DNA of 22,931 nucleotides from an uncultured Bacteroidales bacterium. Its GTDB lineage: Bacteria > Bacteroidota > Bacteroidia > Bacteroidales > Paludibacteraceae. The notes beneath the pieces were generated by a model. It did not search any database. It worked only from the letters and a program-made list of their open reading frames with translations, and had not been told where the DNA came from. Location: contig CALCUH010000037.1 of the NCBI GenBank assembly GCA_937907165.1, positions 1 through 22,931 of the forward strand, given 5' to 3'. A program made the position numbers and the translations under genes. Of this stretch, positions 8,637-16,786 are shown in pieces; positions within the stretch are counted from its first letter, which is position 1, and every line of letters begins with the position of its first letter.

Positions 8637-8644
8637 TACGTTTG
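8637..8644 (+). promoter_or_regulatory. -7 promoter box of glgB
   Basis: TACGTTTG is a perfect TAnnTTTG box ending 22 bases before the glgB ATG. Upstream at the right distance is only TTTA (8612-8615, 21-base gap), a one-mismatch -33 element. Confidence 0.55.
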
Positions 8645-8666
8645 TCTAATATTAGTTCGTATAATT

Positions 8667-10691
8667 ATGGAAATGTTAAGACTGATAAAGAATGATTTGT
8701 GGCTGAAGCCTTATCAGGACGCAATTGTTGGTAGGTATAAGTATTATATGAAACGCGTCTCTGATTTGTGCGGCTCATCCCAGTCCTTGTCTGACTTCGC
8801 GTCGGGCTACCTCTATTTCGGTTTGCACAAGGAGGCTAAGCGTTGGATTTTTCGCGAGTGGGCTCCGAACGCCACGAAAATTTATCTGATAGGCGATTTT
8901 AACGGGTGGAAAGAATCTGATAAATATCTTTTACAGCCAATAAAAAATGGTGTCTGGCAATTGGATTTGCCTGAGGAGGCGATGAAGCATGGCGATTTGT
9001 TCAAGATGAAGGTCTATTGGAATGGTGGTTGTGGTGAACGCATTCCCGCTTGGGCTAACCGTGTGGTGCAGGATGACGATACGAAGCTCTTCAGTGCTCA
9101 GGTTTGGGCTCCTGAAAAACCATATAAGTTTAAGGTTAAAAAGTTTAAGCCTAATGTCTCACCTCTCTTGATTTATGAGTCTCATGTGGGCATGGCTGGT
9201 GAGCAGGAGAGGGTCTCCACTTACCGTGAGTTCAAGGATAATGTCTTGCCGCGTATCGCCGCGGATGGCTATAATTGCGTGCAGATCATGGCGATTCAGG
9301 AGCATCCGTATTACGGGTCTTTCGGATACCATGTTTCTAGTTTCTTCGCTCCGTCGTCCCGTTTCGGAACGCCTGATGAATTGAAGGAGTTGATTGACGC
9401 CGCCCATGAAATGGGACTTGCTGTCATCATGGATCTTGTCCATTCCCATGCTGTGAAGAACGAAAACGAGGGTCTTGGTTGTCTCGATGGTACGCGTTAT
9501 CAATATTTTCACGACGGCGAGCGTGGCGAACATCGCCAGTGGGATTCTTATTGCTTCAATTATGCGAAGAATGAGGTGCTCCATTTCTTGCTCTCTAACT
9601 GTAAGTATTGGTTGGATGAGTTCAAGTTTGACGGCTTCCGTTTCGACGGTGTCACTTCCATGATTTATTTGGATCATGGTTTGGGTACTTCTTTTTCAAA
9701 TTATTCTGATTATTATAGCCCTAACCAAGATGGTGACGCTATCTGCTATCTTACGTTGGCGAACCAGTTGATTCATGAGGTGAACCCTCGCGCGATCACT
9801 ATCGCTGAGGATGTGAGCGGTATGCCGGGTTTGGCTTCGAAGATTAATGACGGTGGTATGGGCTTCGATTACCGCCTTGCGATGGGTATCCCTGATTTTT
9901 GGATTAAAATTATCAAGGAGTGCAAGGATGAGGAGTGGAAACCGGGTCATATTCTTTGGACTTTAACGAATCGTCGACACGATGAGAAGGTGATTAGTTA
10001 TGCGGAAAGCCACGATCAGGCGCTCGTCGGAGACAAAACGTTGATATTCAGATTGGCTGACGCTGATATGTATTGGCACATGTCCCGTTTGTTCGATTCG
10101 TCATATATGGTGGACCGCGCCATCGCTTTGCATAAGATGATCCGTCTGATTACGATATCAACGATAAATGGCGGTTATTTGAATTTTATGGGCAATGAGT
10201 TCGGACATCCTGAATGGATCGATTTCCCTCGTGAGGGGAATGGCTGGTCTTACAAATATGCGCGCCGCCAATGGCATTTGGTGGATGATACGGATTTGAA
10301 ATATAAATATTTGGGCGATTTTGATAAGGCGATGATTGATTTAATCCGTGAGTCGCATAAGTTTAATGAGTCTGATGTGATCGAGTTGTGGGATAAGTCG
10401 GACGACCAAGTGCTGGCTTTCCGTCGTAAGGATTTGGTGTTCGTGTTTAATTTCCACCCTTACAAATCTTTCTCCGACTATGGTATTTTGACGGAAAAGG
10501 GTGAGTATGAGACGGTTTTGAATACGGATGATAAACAATTCGGCGGCTTCGGTTTGGTGGATGATTCTCAGTCTCACTTTACTATTCAGGGTGGGTCGGA
10601 GGCTCGTCCTGACGGGAAAGAGTGGCTGTTGCTTTATTTGCCTTCCCGTTCAGCTTGTGTGTTGAGGCTAAAAAATAGTTTTGAATTATAA
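8667..10691 (+). CDS. glgB: 1,4-alpha-glucan branching enzyme, GBE1-like (GH13_8 type)
   Basis: This cytoplasmic enzyme makes alpha-1,6 branches in glycogen. The 674-residue length and the N-terminus (ASGYLYFGLHKEAKRWIFRE, then WAPNATKIYLIGDFNGW) fit the eukaryote-like branching enzymes found in Bacteroidales. A CBM48-like domain (about 50-145) precedes the GH13 barrel. The four GH13 regions are present: DLVHSH (256-261), GFRFDGVTSM with the nucleophile at Asp327, EDVSG with the acid/base at Glu381, and ESHDQ with the transition-state Asp450. A C-terminal all-beta domain follows. All catalytic residues are intact. Glycogen synthase and phosphorylase genes are not in the window. The gene appears to lead a transcript continuing into the NfeD and M16 genes. 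Confidence 0.95.
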   Translation: MEMLRLIKNDLWLKPYQDAIVGRYKYYMKRVSDLCGSSQSLSDFASGYLYFGLHKEAKRWIFREWAPNATKIYLIGDFNGWKESDKYLLQPIKNGVWQLDLPEEAMKHGDLFKMKVYWNGGCGERIPAWANRVVQDDDTKLFSAQVWAPEKPYKFKVKKFKPNVSPLLIYESHVGMAGEQERVSTYREFKDNVLPRIAADGYNCVQIMAIQEHPYYGSFGYHVSSFFAPSSRFGTPDELKELIDAAHEMGLAVIMDLVHSHAVKNENEGLGCLDGTRYQYFHDGERGEHRQWDSYCFNYAKNEVLHFLLSNCKYWLDEFKFDGFRFDGVTSMIYLDHGLGTSFSNYSDYYSPNQDGDAICYLTLANQLIHEVNPRAITIAEDVSGMPGLASKINDGGMGFDYRLAMGIPDFWIKIIKECKDEEWKPGHILWTLTNRRHDEKVISYAESHDQALVGDKTLIFRLADADMYWHMSRLFDSSYMVDRAIALHKMIRLITISTINGGYLNFMGNEFGHPEWIDFPREGNGWSYKYARRQWHLVDDTDLKYKYLGDFDKAMIDLIRESHKFNESDVIELWDKSDDQVLAFRRKDLVFVFNFHPYKSFSDYGILTEKGEYETVLNTDDKQFGGFGLVDDSQSHFTIQGGSEARPDGKEWLLLYLPSRSACVLRLKNSFEL

Positions 10692-10708
10692 TTAATGTGA
10701 TTATTGGT

Positions 10709-12109
10709 ATGGGTGGAATACGCAAATTCTTTTTTGCCCTTTTTTTACTTTTCGCTTGTGGGTTAAACCTTTTTTCTGCGAAAAAGTATCATGAGGTAAA
10801 AATATTCGATGAAATCGGTAGTACGAGTTGGCTCTGTTTGAAGAATGGTGTCGCTGAGGCTCGTTCTCTTCATGTGGATGGTATCTTCCTCCATTTGAAT
10901 ACTTATGGTGGTTTGGTGAGTTATGCCGATTCCATGCGTACGCTCATATTGAATTGCGAGATTCCTGTCTACGTTTTCATCGACAATAATGCGGCTTCCG
11001 CGGGCGCTTTGATCTCTATTGCTTGCGATAGTATTTATATGAGGCAAGGGGCGAACATCGGCGCCGCTACTGTGGTGAATGACGATGGGGAGAAGATGCC
11101 TGACAAATACCAGTCTTACATGCGTTCCATCATCCGTTCCACGGCCGAGAGCCACGGAAAGGTGAAAAGGGGCGATTCTTCCGAGGTGTGGCTTCGTGAC
11201 CCGATTGTTGCTGAAGCGATGGTGGATGAACGTGTGGTGGTCCCTGGTGTGGTGGATTCTACCCGTATCCTTACTTTCACGGCTAATGAAGCGGTCCAAC
11301 ATGGTTATTGCGAGGGTGTGTATAGTTCCATCCATCAGATTATTGTTGAGGCTTTCCATCAGGATGATTATGAGTTGACTTGTTATAAGGCGACTCCTTT
11401 TGATATGTTATTAGGTTTCTTGATGAATCCTGTCCTTCAGGGTATTCTCATCATGATTATCATCGGTGGTATCTATTTCGAGATGCAGACGCCGGGCATC
11501 GGCTTCGCTCTTTTGGCTTCCATCGTCGCGGCTTTACTCTATTTCGCTCCTCTTTATATCGATGGATTGGTGGAAATTTGGGAGGGAATCCTCTTCTTGA
11601 TCGGTGTGGTTCTGCTCTTCCTTGAGATTTTTGTCATACCGGGATTCGGGGTCACAGGAATACTCGGTATCATTTGTATAATCGCGGGCTTGACCTTGAG
11701 TCTTTTGCCGAATGATTCGTTCGATTTCGGCGGGGTCACTTTCGACTCTTGTATCTATGCTTTGGGTAAAGTATTCCTCTCTTTCATCGCTTCCATCGTG
11801 TTAATTGCTTATCTGGCGTCCAAAATCGGAACGGATGGCATGTTCAAAAAATTGGCTCTGACGAAATCTCAGGATTTGGATGAAGGGTATGTGAGCAACA
11901 ATGTTTCTCTCAATTCTTATGCGGGCAAGGTTTGTGTCGCCGATACTGATTTGCGTCCTGCGGGTAAGGTGTTGGTGGATGGTGAGGTGTTTGACGCCGT
12001 CGCTGAAAACGGATTTATCGTAAAGGGTGAAGAGGTGATCATCCGTAAGTATGAGATGGGGCAGATGTATGTGCGCTTAAATAAGAATTCTAAAGATGCG
12101 GATAAATAA
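10709..12109 (+). CDS. Long-form NfeD membrane serine protease (ClpP-class, NfeD1b type)
   Basis: The 466-residue membrane protein has an N-terminal signal segment (KFFFALFLLFACGLNLFS), a ClpP-like protease domain (about 25-200), several membrane helices (about 220-375) and a C-terminal NfeD OB-fold domain (about 395-455; GKVCVADTDLRPAGKVLVDG). The likely catalytic Ser is Ser97 in NNAASAGALIS, and the general-base Lys is probably Lys133 in KMPDKYQ. This matches the Ser/Lys dyad known for archaeal NfeD1b (PH1510), which cleaves the hydrophobic C-terminus of its stomatin partner. The ATG at 10709 is preferred; an in-frame GTG at 10697 is also possible and would add four residues. NfeD genes usually sit beside an SPFH gene (floA/stomatin), but here the next gene is an M16 peptidase. 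Confidence 0.9.
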   Translation: MGGIRKFFFALFLLFACGLNLFSAKKYHEVKIFDEIGSTSWLCLKNGVAEARSLHVDGIFLHLNTYGGLVSYADSMRTLILNCEIPVYVFIDNNAASAGALISIACDSIYMRQGANIGAATVVNDDGEKMPDKYQSYMRSIIRSTAESHGKVKRGDSSEVWLRDPIVAEAMVDERVVVPGVVDSTRILTFTANEAVQHGYCEGVYSSIHQIIVEAFHQDDYELTCYKATPFDMLLGFLMNPVLQGILIMIIIGGIYFEMQTPGIGFALLASIVAALLYFAPLYIDGLVEIWEGILFLIGVVLLFLEIFVIPGFGVTGILGIICIIAGLTLSLLPNDSFDFGGVTFDSCIYALGKVFLSFIASIVLIAYLASKIGTDGMFKKLALTKSQDLDEGYVSNNVSLNSYAGKVCVADTDLRPAGKVLVDGEVFDAVAENGFIVKGEEVIIRKYEMGQMYVRLNKNSKDADK

Positions 12110-13343
12110 GTTTGTGCTTGAAAATGGGTTGAGGGTCGTCCATCAGTTGGACGAGTCTTCTCCAATGGTGATTATTAATACTTTATATGACGTTGGTGCC
12201 AAGGATGAACATCCTGACCATACGGGTTTCGCCCATCTTTTCGAGCACTTGATGTTCGGTGGATCCGTCAATATTCCTTCTTATGATGAACCGATACAGA
12301 ATGCCGGCGGCGAGGATAATGCGTGGACCTGTAATGATTTCACCAATTATTATGTGATGTTGCCCGCCTGCAATGCGGAGGTGGGCTTTTGGTTGGAGTC
12401 TGATCGTATGTTGGGACTTAATTTCAGCCAAAAGAGTCTGGATGTGCAGCGCAATGTGGTCTGTGAGGAGTTCAAGCAACGCAATTTGAACCAACCTTAT
12501 GGCGACGTCTCCCATCTGGTGCGTGGCATGGTTTTCAAAAAACATCCTTACGCTTGGCCTACCATCGGAAAGGAACTTTCGCATATCGAGAATGCTACGT
12601 TGGATGAGGTGAAATCGTTCTTTTTTTCACATTACGCTCCTAATAATGCGATTCTATCGGTGGTCGGTAATCTCTCTTTCGAGGAGACGAAACGTCTGGT
12701 GGAGAAATGGTATGGCGACATCCCACGTCGCGATGTCTCGTCCCGTTCTATCCCGGATGAGCCTAAACAGACGGAGCCTAGACGCTTGGAGGTGGAACGT
12801 GACGTCCCTGCCGATATGATTTACAAGGTTTATCATATTTGCGGCAGACGTGATGCTAATTATCATGTCTCCGATATGATTTCTGATGTTTTGTCTAATG
12901 GTAACTCTTCTCGTCTGTACCGTAAGTTGGTGAAGGAAAATCCCCTTTTTACCGAGATAAATGCCTATATTTCAGGAGATATTGAGACTGGAATGTTCTA
13001 TGTGGTTGGACTCTTGTCGGAGAATACGACCTTTGAGATGGCTGAACGCGCGATTGACGATGAATTGGGCTTTTTGTGCGATGAATTGGTGCCTGAGGAG
13101 GAGTTGGAGAAGTTGAGGAATAAGTATGAGGCGGATCAGTTGCTTGATAATATTACGCTTTTGAAACGGGCGAATAATCTTGCTTATTATGAGTTGTTGG
13201 GCGATGCCAATCTGATGTATGACGACGTGGATGATTATCGTAAGGTGACGGCTGAGCAGATTCGTGAATATGCGCGTGAGGTATTCGTTCCTGAAAATTG
13301 TTCCACATTGATTTACAAGGCTAAATCAGCGAATCCATCGTAG
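12096..13343 (+). CDS. M16 family zinc metallopeptidase
   Basis: The 415-residue protein has the inverted zinc motif HLFEH (His47, catalytic Glu50, His51) and the downstream Glu ligand in VVCEEF (Glu124 or Glu125). It is therefore the active type of M16 subunit rather than the inactive partner. The length fits a single two-domain M16B subunit related to mitochondrial processing peptidase. There is no signal peptide, so it is probably cytoplasmic. The ATG lies 14 bases inside the end of the NfeD gene in another frame, which suggests translational coupling. The second-half motif typical of active subunits (NGNSSRLYRKL) is present. No gene for an inactive partner subunit follows; the next gene is convergent. 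The substrate is unknown. Confidence 0.94.
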   Translation: MRINKFVLENGLRVVHQLDESSPMVIINTLYDVGAKDEHPDHTGFAHLFEHLMFGGSVNIPSYDEPIQNAGGEDNAWTCNDFTNYYVMLPACNAEVGFWLESDRMLGLNFSQKSLDVQRNVVCEEFKQRNLNQPYGDVSHLVRGMVFKKHPYAWPTIGKELSHIENATLDEVKSFFFSHYAPNNAILSVVGNLSFEETKRLVEKWYGDIPRRDVSSRSIPDEPKQTEPRRLEVERDVPADMIYKVYHICGRRDANYHVSDMISDVLSNGNSSRLYRKLVKENPLFTEINAYISGDIETGMFYVVGLLSENTTFEMAERAIDDELGFLCDELVPEEELEKLRNKYEADQLLDNITLLKRANNLAYYELLGDANLMYDDVDDYRKVTAEQIREYAREVFVPENCSTLIYKAKSANPS

Positions 13344-13377
13344 AATATAGTCTGTTTCGGAACGGAGCGTCTTGCGC

Positions 13378-15573
13378 TTATTCCGCCGTGAAGTATGCTT
13401 GGTCGATTACCAAGGTGAGGAGATTCTCGTCCACATGGTTCTTTTCTAGAATCGGTTTGTCCTCTTCCATCATCTCTTCGAATCTTTTTCCGTCACCTTC
13501 CGCTTTCTTGATGCATTGGGCATAGCATTGTACCGATTCCTGAATATTGCCCATGCTGAGTTTTATGTGTCCGAGGTTCATCCAATCATGCTGGTTTCTT
13601 CCTTCTTCCGGTATTTTCGACGCGTATTTTTCCGCCTGTTGCAATTTCCCGATGGAAAGGGCGCACCATGCGATGGGTCTCCAAACTTTCGGGTCTCCGT
13701 TTGATAGATATTCAATTTTGAAGAAGGTGCTGAGCGCCTCCTCGTATCTCTCCATCTCGATGAGACAGTGTCCTATGTTGAGTTGCGTGTTCAAATCGTC
13801 CGGATTCAGTCGCTCCGCCTCTCTGAAATAGTGGAGCGCTTGCTCGGTATTTCGTAGGCTTTTGTGGCAGAAGGCGATCTTTTTGATGGTCCAGAGATGC
13901 CCTGTTTTGATTGTGTCCGCCTTTTCATAATATTTCAGCGCCTCTTCGAAATCGCCCGCTTTTTGCAGACAATACCCGCATTTTTGGAGAATTTCCGCAT
14001 CAGTAGGTTGCGTTTCGAGAAGTGTCTCGAAGATGTTTTGCGCCGATTCGAAGAACTCCTTCTTGAAGTAGAGGTCGGCCATGGATCGGAGAATTTTGTC
14101 CTTCCCCGGAATTTTCTCCATGTAGCAGGACTTATGCATACGCAATTTCATCTTGAATATGTCGATGAAATCGTTCTTATGTCTGCCTAATTTCAGAAAT
14201 CTGTAAATGTCTTGCAAGTATTGTTTGGTGATGTTCTCCTTCTTGATCGCACCGTTCATCTCGCATTGGTCCTTTCTTAACTCCTGCAGCTGTTCCGCCT
14301 CTTCTTTGAAGGATTGCGTCATCATTTGCTTCTGATTATCAGGAATATGGGAGAGACCGATAACCATGGAGTATTTGTCGGAGTTGCAGAACATCGGACT
14401 GCTTAAAGCGCTGTGAAACAAGGATTCCGCCATTCCACCGACGAAAAAGGATGGTATGTTGGAGTTCGTGTCGAATGGGCGCAGCCAATTGGCGGTTTCT
14501 TCGAAGAAAGAGAATCCTTTCATCTCTTTGAAGGTGCCTAGGAATACGTCCGAGCCCTCCATTTGCATCTCGGTGAATTGCTGGATTTTGTCAGTAATTC
14601 CGTTCTTGTCCATCATCTCCTGCCATTCGGGGTTCGCGTCCAAGGATGGTTTCCCCGATTCCATCAGATCATCCAGTTTCAGTTTTTCCTTGATGAGAGG
14701 TGTTATCTTCACCATTTCAGGCAAGATGACCTCGTTGATTTGTTGCGTGAGTTTCTCTGTCTCTTTGCTTCTGATGATTTGAAGCATGGTATTTTGCAGA
14801 TCGTCGCACACCGATTTGTTCTGAGTCCAGATGAGCATCCGTTCGTGGAGGTTGTTATAGAGTTGGATTCTGCTGTTATGCAGGTAGGCGCAAATCACGA
14901 AACCCGTGATGGCGCGTTGTTTCACCTGCTCCGACGGATTCAGTTCGTAGGCATCAATGAGCAGGAAGAACTTCCTTTCGTCGAACACCCTCATCAGACT
15001 GAGGGTGAGGGCGGAGATGGTGAGACATTGGTCGCTCCAATGAATCTCCTCGTCGGTGCATATCTCCGTGATATCCTGCGCCTCTTGCTCCGTGAGTTTG
15101 TCGTTCAGCCAAATATCGTCGAATAACTTGTTCCCGAAATCTTCCCTTGCGCGGAGCGCACTTCTATTACCCTCGATATCTTTGGCGAGGATGGTCATGT
15201 TTTCGGTGGAAAGGTTCTTTTTCGCTTCCTCGAAGGATGGTATTGCGATAGGAAGAAACTCTTTCTTTTTATTATAGAGGAAATTACTTGCGCTCTGAGT
15301 GAATATGTTTTCCCTGACGATATCCGCCAATTCGAGTATATCCGTCCGTAATTGATTGTAAATCTTCGCCTGCTCCTTATCTTCCGTGCCGGAAAGAGCG
15401 TATTGCAGCATGTAGCGGTAGGTGGTTTCCAAACCTCTGTATTTGTCGGTGAATTCGCCGTTCTGTTTGATATCCAACAAAATATGCAGCTTGTCGAAGG
15501 CAGATTTTAGTCTTCTGGAAGTCACATTGGAACACAAGTCTCTGTAGGTTGTTTCTATTTCCTTGTTGGTCAT
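13378..15573 (-). CDS. Tetratricopeptide-repeat protein, function unknown
   Basis: The 731-residue soluble protein has no signal peptide. The N-terminal two thirds are helical and unlike any family I recognise. The C-terminal third (about 500-690) contains TPR repeats, for example LYFKKEFFESAQNIFETLL, AGDFEEALKYYEKAD, TEQALHYFREAERLNPDD, MERYEEALSTFFKIE and MGNIQESVQCYAQCI. TPR arrays serve as protein-binding platforms. The ATG overlaps the stop codon of the upstream flippase-like gene by four bases (ATGA), so the two are probably translated together. The 3' end faces the M16 gene across a 34-base gap in which I see no terminator. Confidence 0.85.
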   Translation of the reverse strand: MTNKEIETTYRDLCSNVTSRRLKSAFDKLHILLDIKQNGEFTDKYRGLETTYRYMLQYALSGTEDKEQAKIYNQLRTDILELADIVRENIFTQSASNFLYNKKKEFLPIAIPSFEEAKKNLSTENMTILAKDIEGNRSALRAREDFGNKLFDDIWLNDKLTEQEAQDITEICTDEEIHWSDQCLTISALTLSLMRVFDERKFFLLIDAYELNPSEQVKQRAITGFVICAYLHNSRIQLYNNLHERMLIWTQNKSVCDDLQNTMLQIIRSKETEKLTQQINEVILPEMVKITPLIKEKLKLDDLMESGKPSLDANPEWQEMMDKNGITDKIQQFTEMQMEGSDVFLGTFKEMKGFSFFEETANWLRPFDTNSNIPSFFVGGMAESLFHSALSSPMFCNSDKYSMVIGLSHIPDNQKQMMTQSFKEEAEQLQELRKDQCEMNGAIKKENITKQYLQDIYRFLKLGRHKNDFIDIFKMKLRMHKSCYMEKIPGKDKILRSMADLYFKKEFFESAQNIFETLLETQPTDAEILQKCGYCLQKAGDFEEALKYYEKADTIKTGHLWTIKKIAFCHKSLRNTEQALHYFREAERLNPDDLNTQLNIGHCLIEMERYEEALSTFFKIEYLSNGDPKVWRPIAWCALSIGKLQQAEKYASKIPEEGRNQHDWMNLGHIKLSMGNIQESVQCYAQCIKKAEGDGKRFEEMMEEDKPILEKNHVDENLLTLVIDQAYFTAE

Positions 15574-16559
15574 ATGGACGATTTCTTTTTGTTAAAATAG
15601 GACATGGCGGCGAGCGCGAGTGTGCCGACTAAGATAAGCATGATGGTCTGTGAGCCGTGAACCAGTAGAGCGAAGGTCGCCGCTTCCTCTTGCGCCACAC
15701 CGTAGATGGCCAAGGTGCTGATTACCATGAAGTGCCAAGCGCCGAGTCCGCCTTGCACAGGGGCGATGATTCCGAGACTTCCCATGATGAAGGCGGTGAG
15801 TCCGCAGAGCATGCTCAGGTTGTCGGTGAAATCGAAAGCGAAGAAGCAAAGGTAGAACATGAAGTAGTAGCAGACGAATATGAGGATGGAGTAGAGGATG
15901 AATAAACCTTTGTGCTCCAGCTTTAATACGGATTTCAGTCCGTTGACCACATTCGAAAGCAACTCTTTGATTTTATTGTAGAATTTCGTGGATTTTATCG
16001 CGTTACGGAAAATGATCGGCAATGCGATAACTACCGCTAAGATGATCCATAGGAGCGGGTTGGCTAGCATATTGTAAAATCCTTCAATCAGGTTGTATTG
16101 TTCCGCGAATTGCATGATTTCGGAATATTGGAGCACCACGGCTAATCCGATGACGAGGATCTCCACGATGATGTCGACGCTTCTGTCCACAATGAGTGTG
16201 CCTAATAATTCCGTGAAGGAAACGCCTTCGTATTTCTTCACCAAACCGCATCTGGCGATTTCTCCGGCGCGCGGCACCGCATAGTTGATGCAGTAGCCTG
16301 CCATCACGGCTCCATATACGTTCCAGATATTCACTTTCTTACCTAACGGGTCTATGAGCATTTTCCATCTTACCGCACGGAGAAAATGGCTGAACAAGGC
16401 GATGAAAAGGGGAAATATAATCCAAAACATCCTGACGCCTTTGAGGTTCTCCATCAATTCGTCGATGTTTTCATCTTTATAAACGTACCAAAAAATAAAG
16501 ACTCCTAGTCCTAAGGAGAAAATGACTTTAAGAATTGTTTTTAGCGTCTCTTTCTTCAT
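15570..16559 (-). CDS. Flippase-like integral membrane protein (LPG synthase TM / YbhN-AglD family)
   Basis: The product is 329 residues from the Met at 16559, with about eight hydrophobic helices. Family landmarks are FLRAVRWKMLIDPLG after the second helix, YCINYAVPRAGEIARCGLV, GTLIVDRSVDIIVE, and near the end MGSLGIIAPVQGGLGAWHFM. These belong to the membrane half of lysylphosphatidylglycerol synthases and related proteins (UPF0104). The soluble aminoacyl-transferase domain of MprF is absent, so lipid lysinylation by this protein alone is unlikely; lipid or polyprenyl-sugar flipping is the family-level guess. The frame opens 24 codons further upstream, but that extension is basic, has no promoter before it and crosses a palindrome. 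The Met before KKETLKTILK is preferred. The stop overlaps the TPR gene's start (ATGA). Confidence 0.9.
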   Translation of the reverse strand: MKKETLKTILKVIFSLGLGVFIFWYVYKDENIDELMENLKGVRMFWIIFPLFIALFSHFLRAVRWKMLIDPLGKKVNIWNVYGAVMAGYCINYAVPRAGEIARCGLVKKYEGVSFTELLGTLIVDRSVDIIVEILVIGLAVVLQYSEIMQFAEQYNLIEGFYNMLANPLLWIILAVVIALPIIFRNAIKSTKFYNKIKELLSNVVNGLKSVLKLEHKGLFILYSILIFVCYYFMFYLCFFAFDFTDNLSMLCGLTAFIMGSLGIIAPVQGGLGAWHFMVISTLAIYGVAQEEAATFALLVHGSQTIMLILVGTLALAAMSYFNKKKSSI

Positions 16560-16610
16560 CTCTATATTTCTCTTTCTATGCTTCGCATGACCTGTTCGTC
16601 CGATAATGTG

Positions 16611-16639
16611 TACGTAATTGCGTATGGACAATCATTGTC
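16611..16639. promoter_or_regulatory. Two adjacent palindromes in a divergent intergenic region
   Basis: TACGTAATTGCGTA (16611-16624) is a 14-base near-palindrome with one mismatched symmetric pair. Two bases later, GACAATCATTGTC (16627-16639) is a perfect 13-base palindrome. They lie between the divergent flippase-like and rsmA genes, and would fall in the leader of the flippase transcript if the -7 box at 16693-16700 is used. An operator is possible; no regulator is encoded nearby. Confidence 0.35.
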
Positions 16640-16692
16640 TGCTGATAAAATAGTTATGCGGGCAGAAAATATCGTCCGCGATTTGTTATTCG

Positions 16693-16700
16693 CAAATTTA
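16693..16700 (-). promoter_or_regulatory. Candidate -7 box for the flippase-TPR operon
   Basis: On the minus strand TAAATTTG matches TAnnTTTG perfectly, about 130 bases before the ATG at 16559. No TTTG is seen 19-22 bases upstream, and the region is AT-rich, so a chance match is quite possible. Confidence 0.25.
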
Positions 16701-16718
16701 CTAATATTTATGTTGCCT

Positions 16719-16750
16719 ATTGTGATTGCGATTGAAAAATTATATTTTTG
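16719..16750 (+). promoter_or_regulatory. Candidate promoter of the rsmA-corA-obg cluster
   Basis: ATTG (16719-16722), 20 bases, then TATTTTTG (16743-16750), a perfect TAnnTTTG box. It ends 36 bases before the rsmA ATG at 16787. This argues against the in-frame TTG at 16748, which lies inside the -7 box. Confidence 0.5.
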
Positions 16751-16786
16751 CGGTCTAGAAAATTTGAATTTTTAACATTATGGATT

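Noticed and set aside
14563..15126. A 187-codon plus-strand open frame
   Set aside because: Antisense to the TPR protein gene, with no signature and no promoter box.
16560..16631. A longer N-terminus for the flippase-like protein
   Set aside because: The extra 24 residues are basic and non-conserved in character, start inside a palindrome, and precede a normal Met-Lys-Lys start before the first membrane helix.
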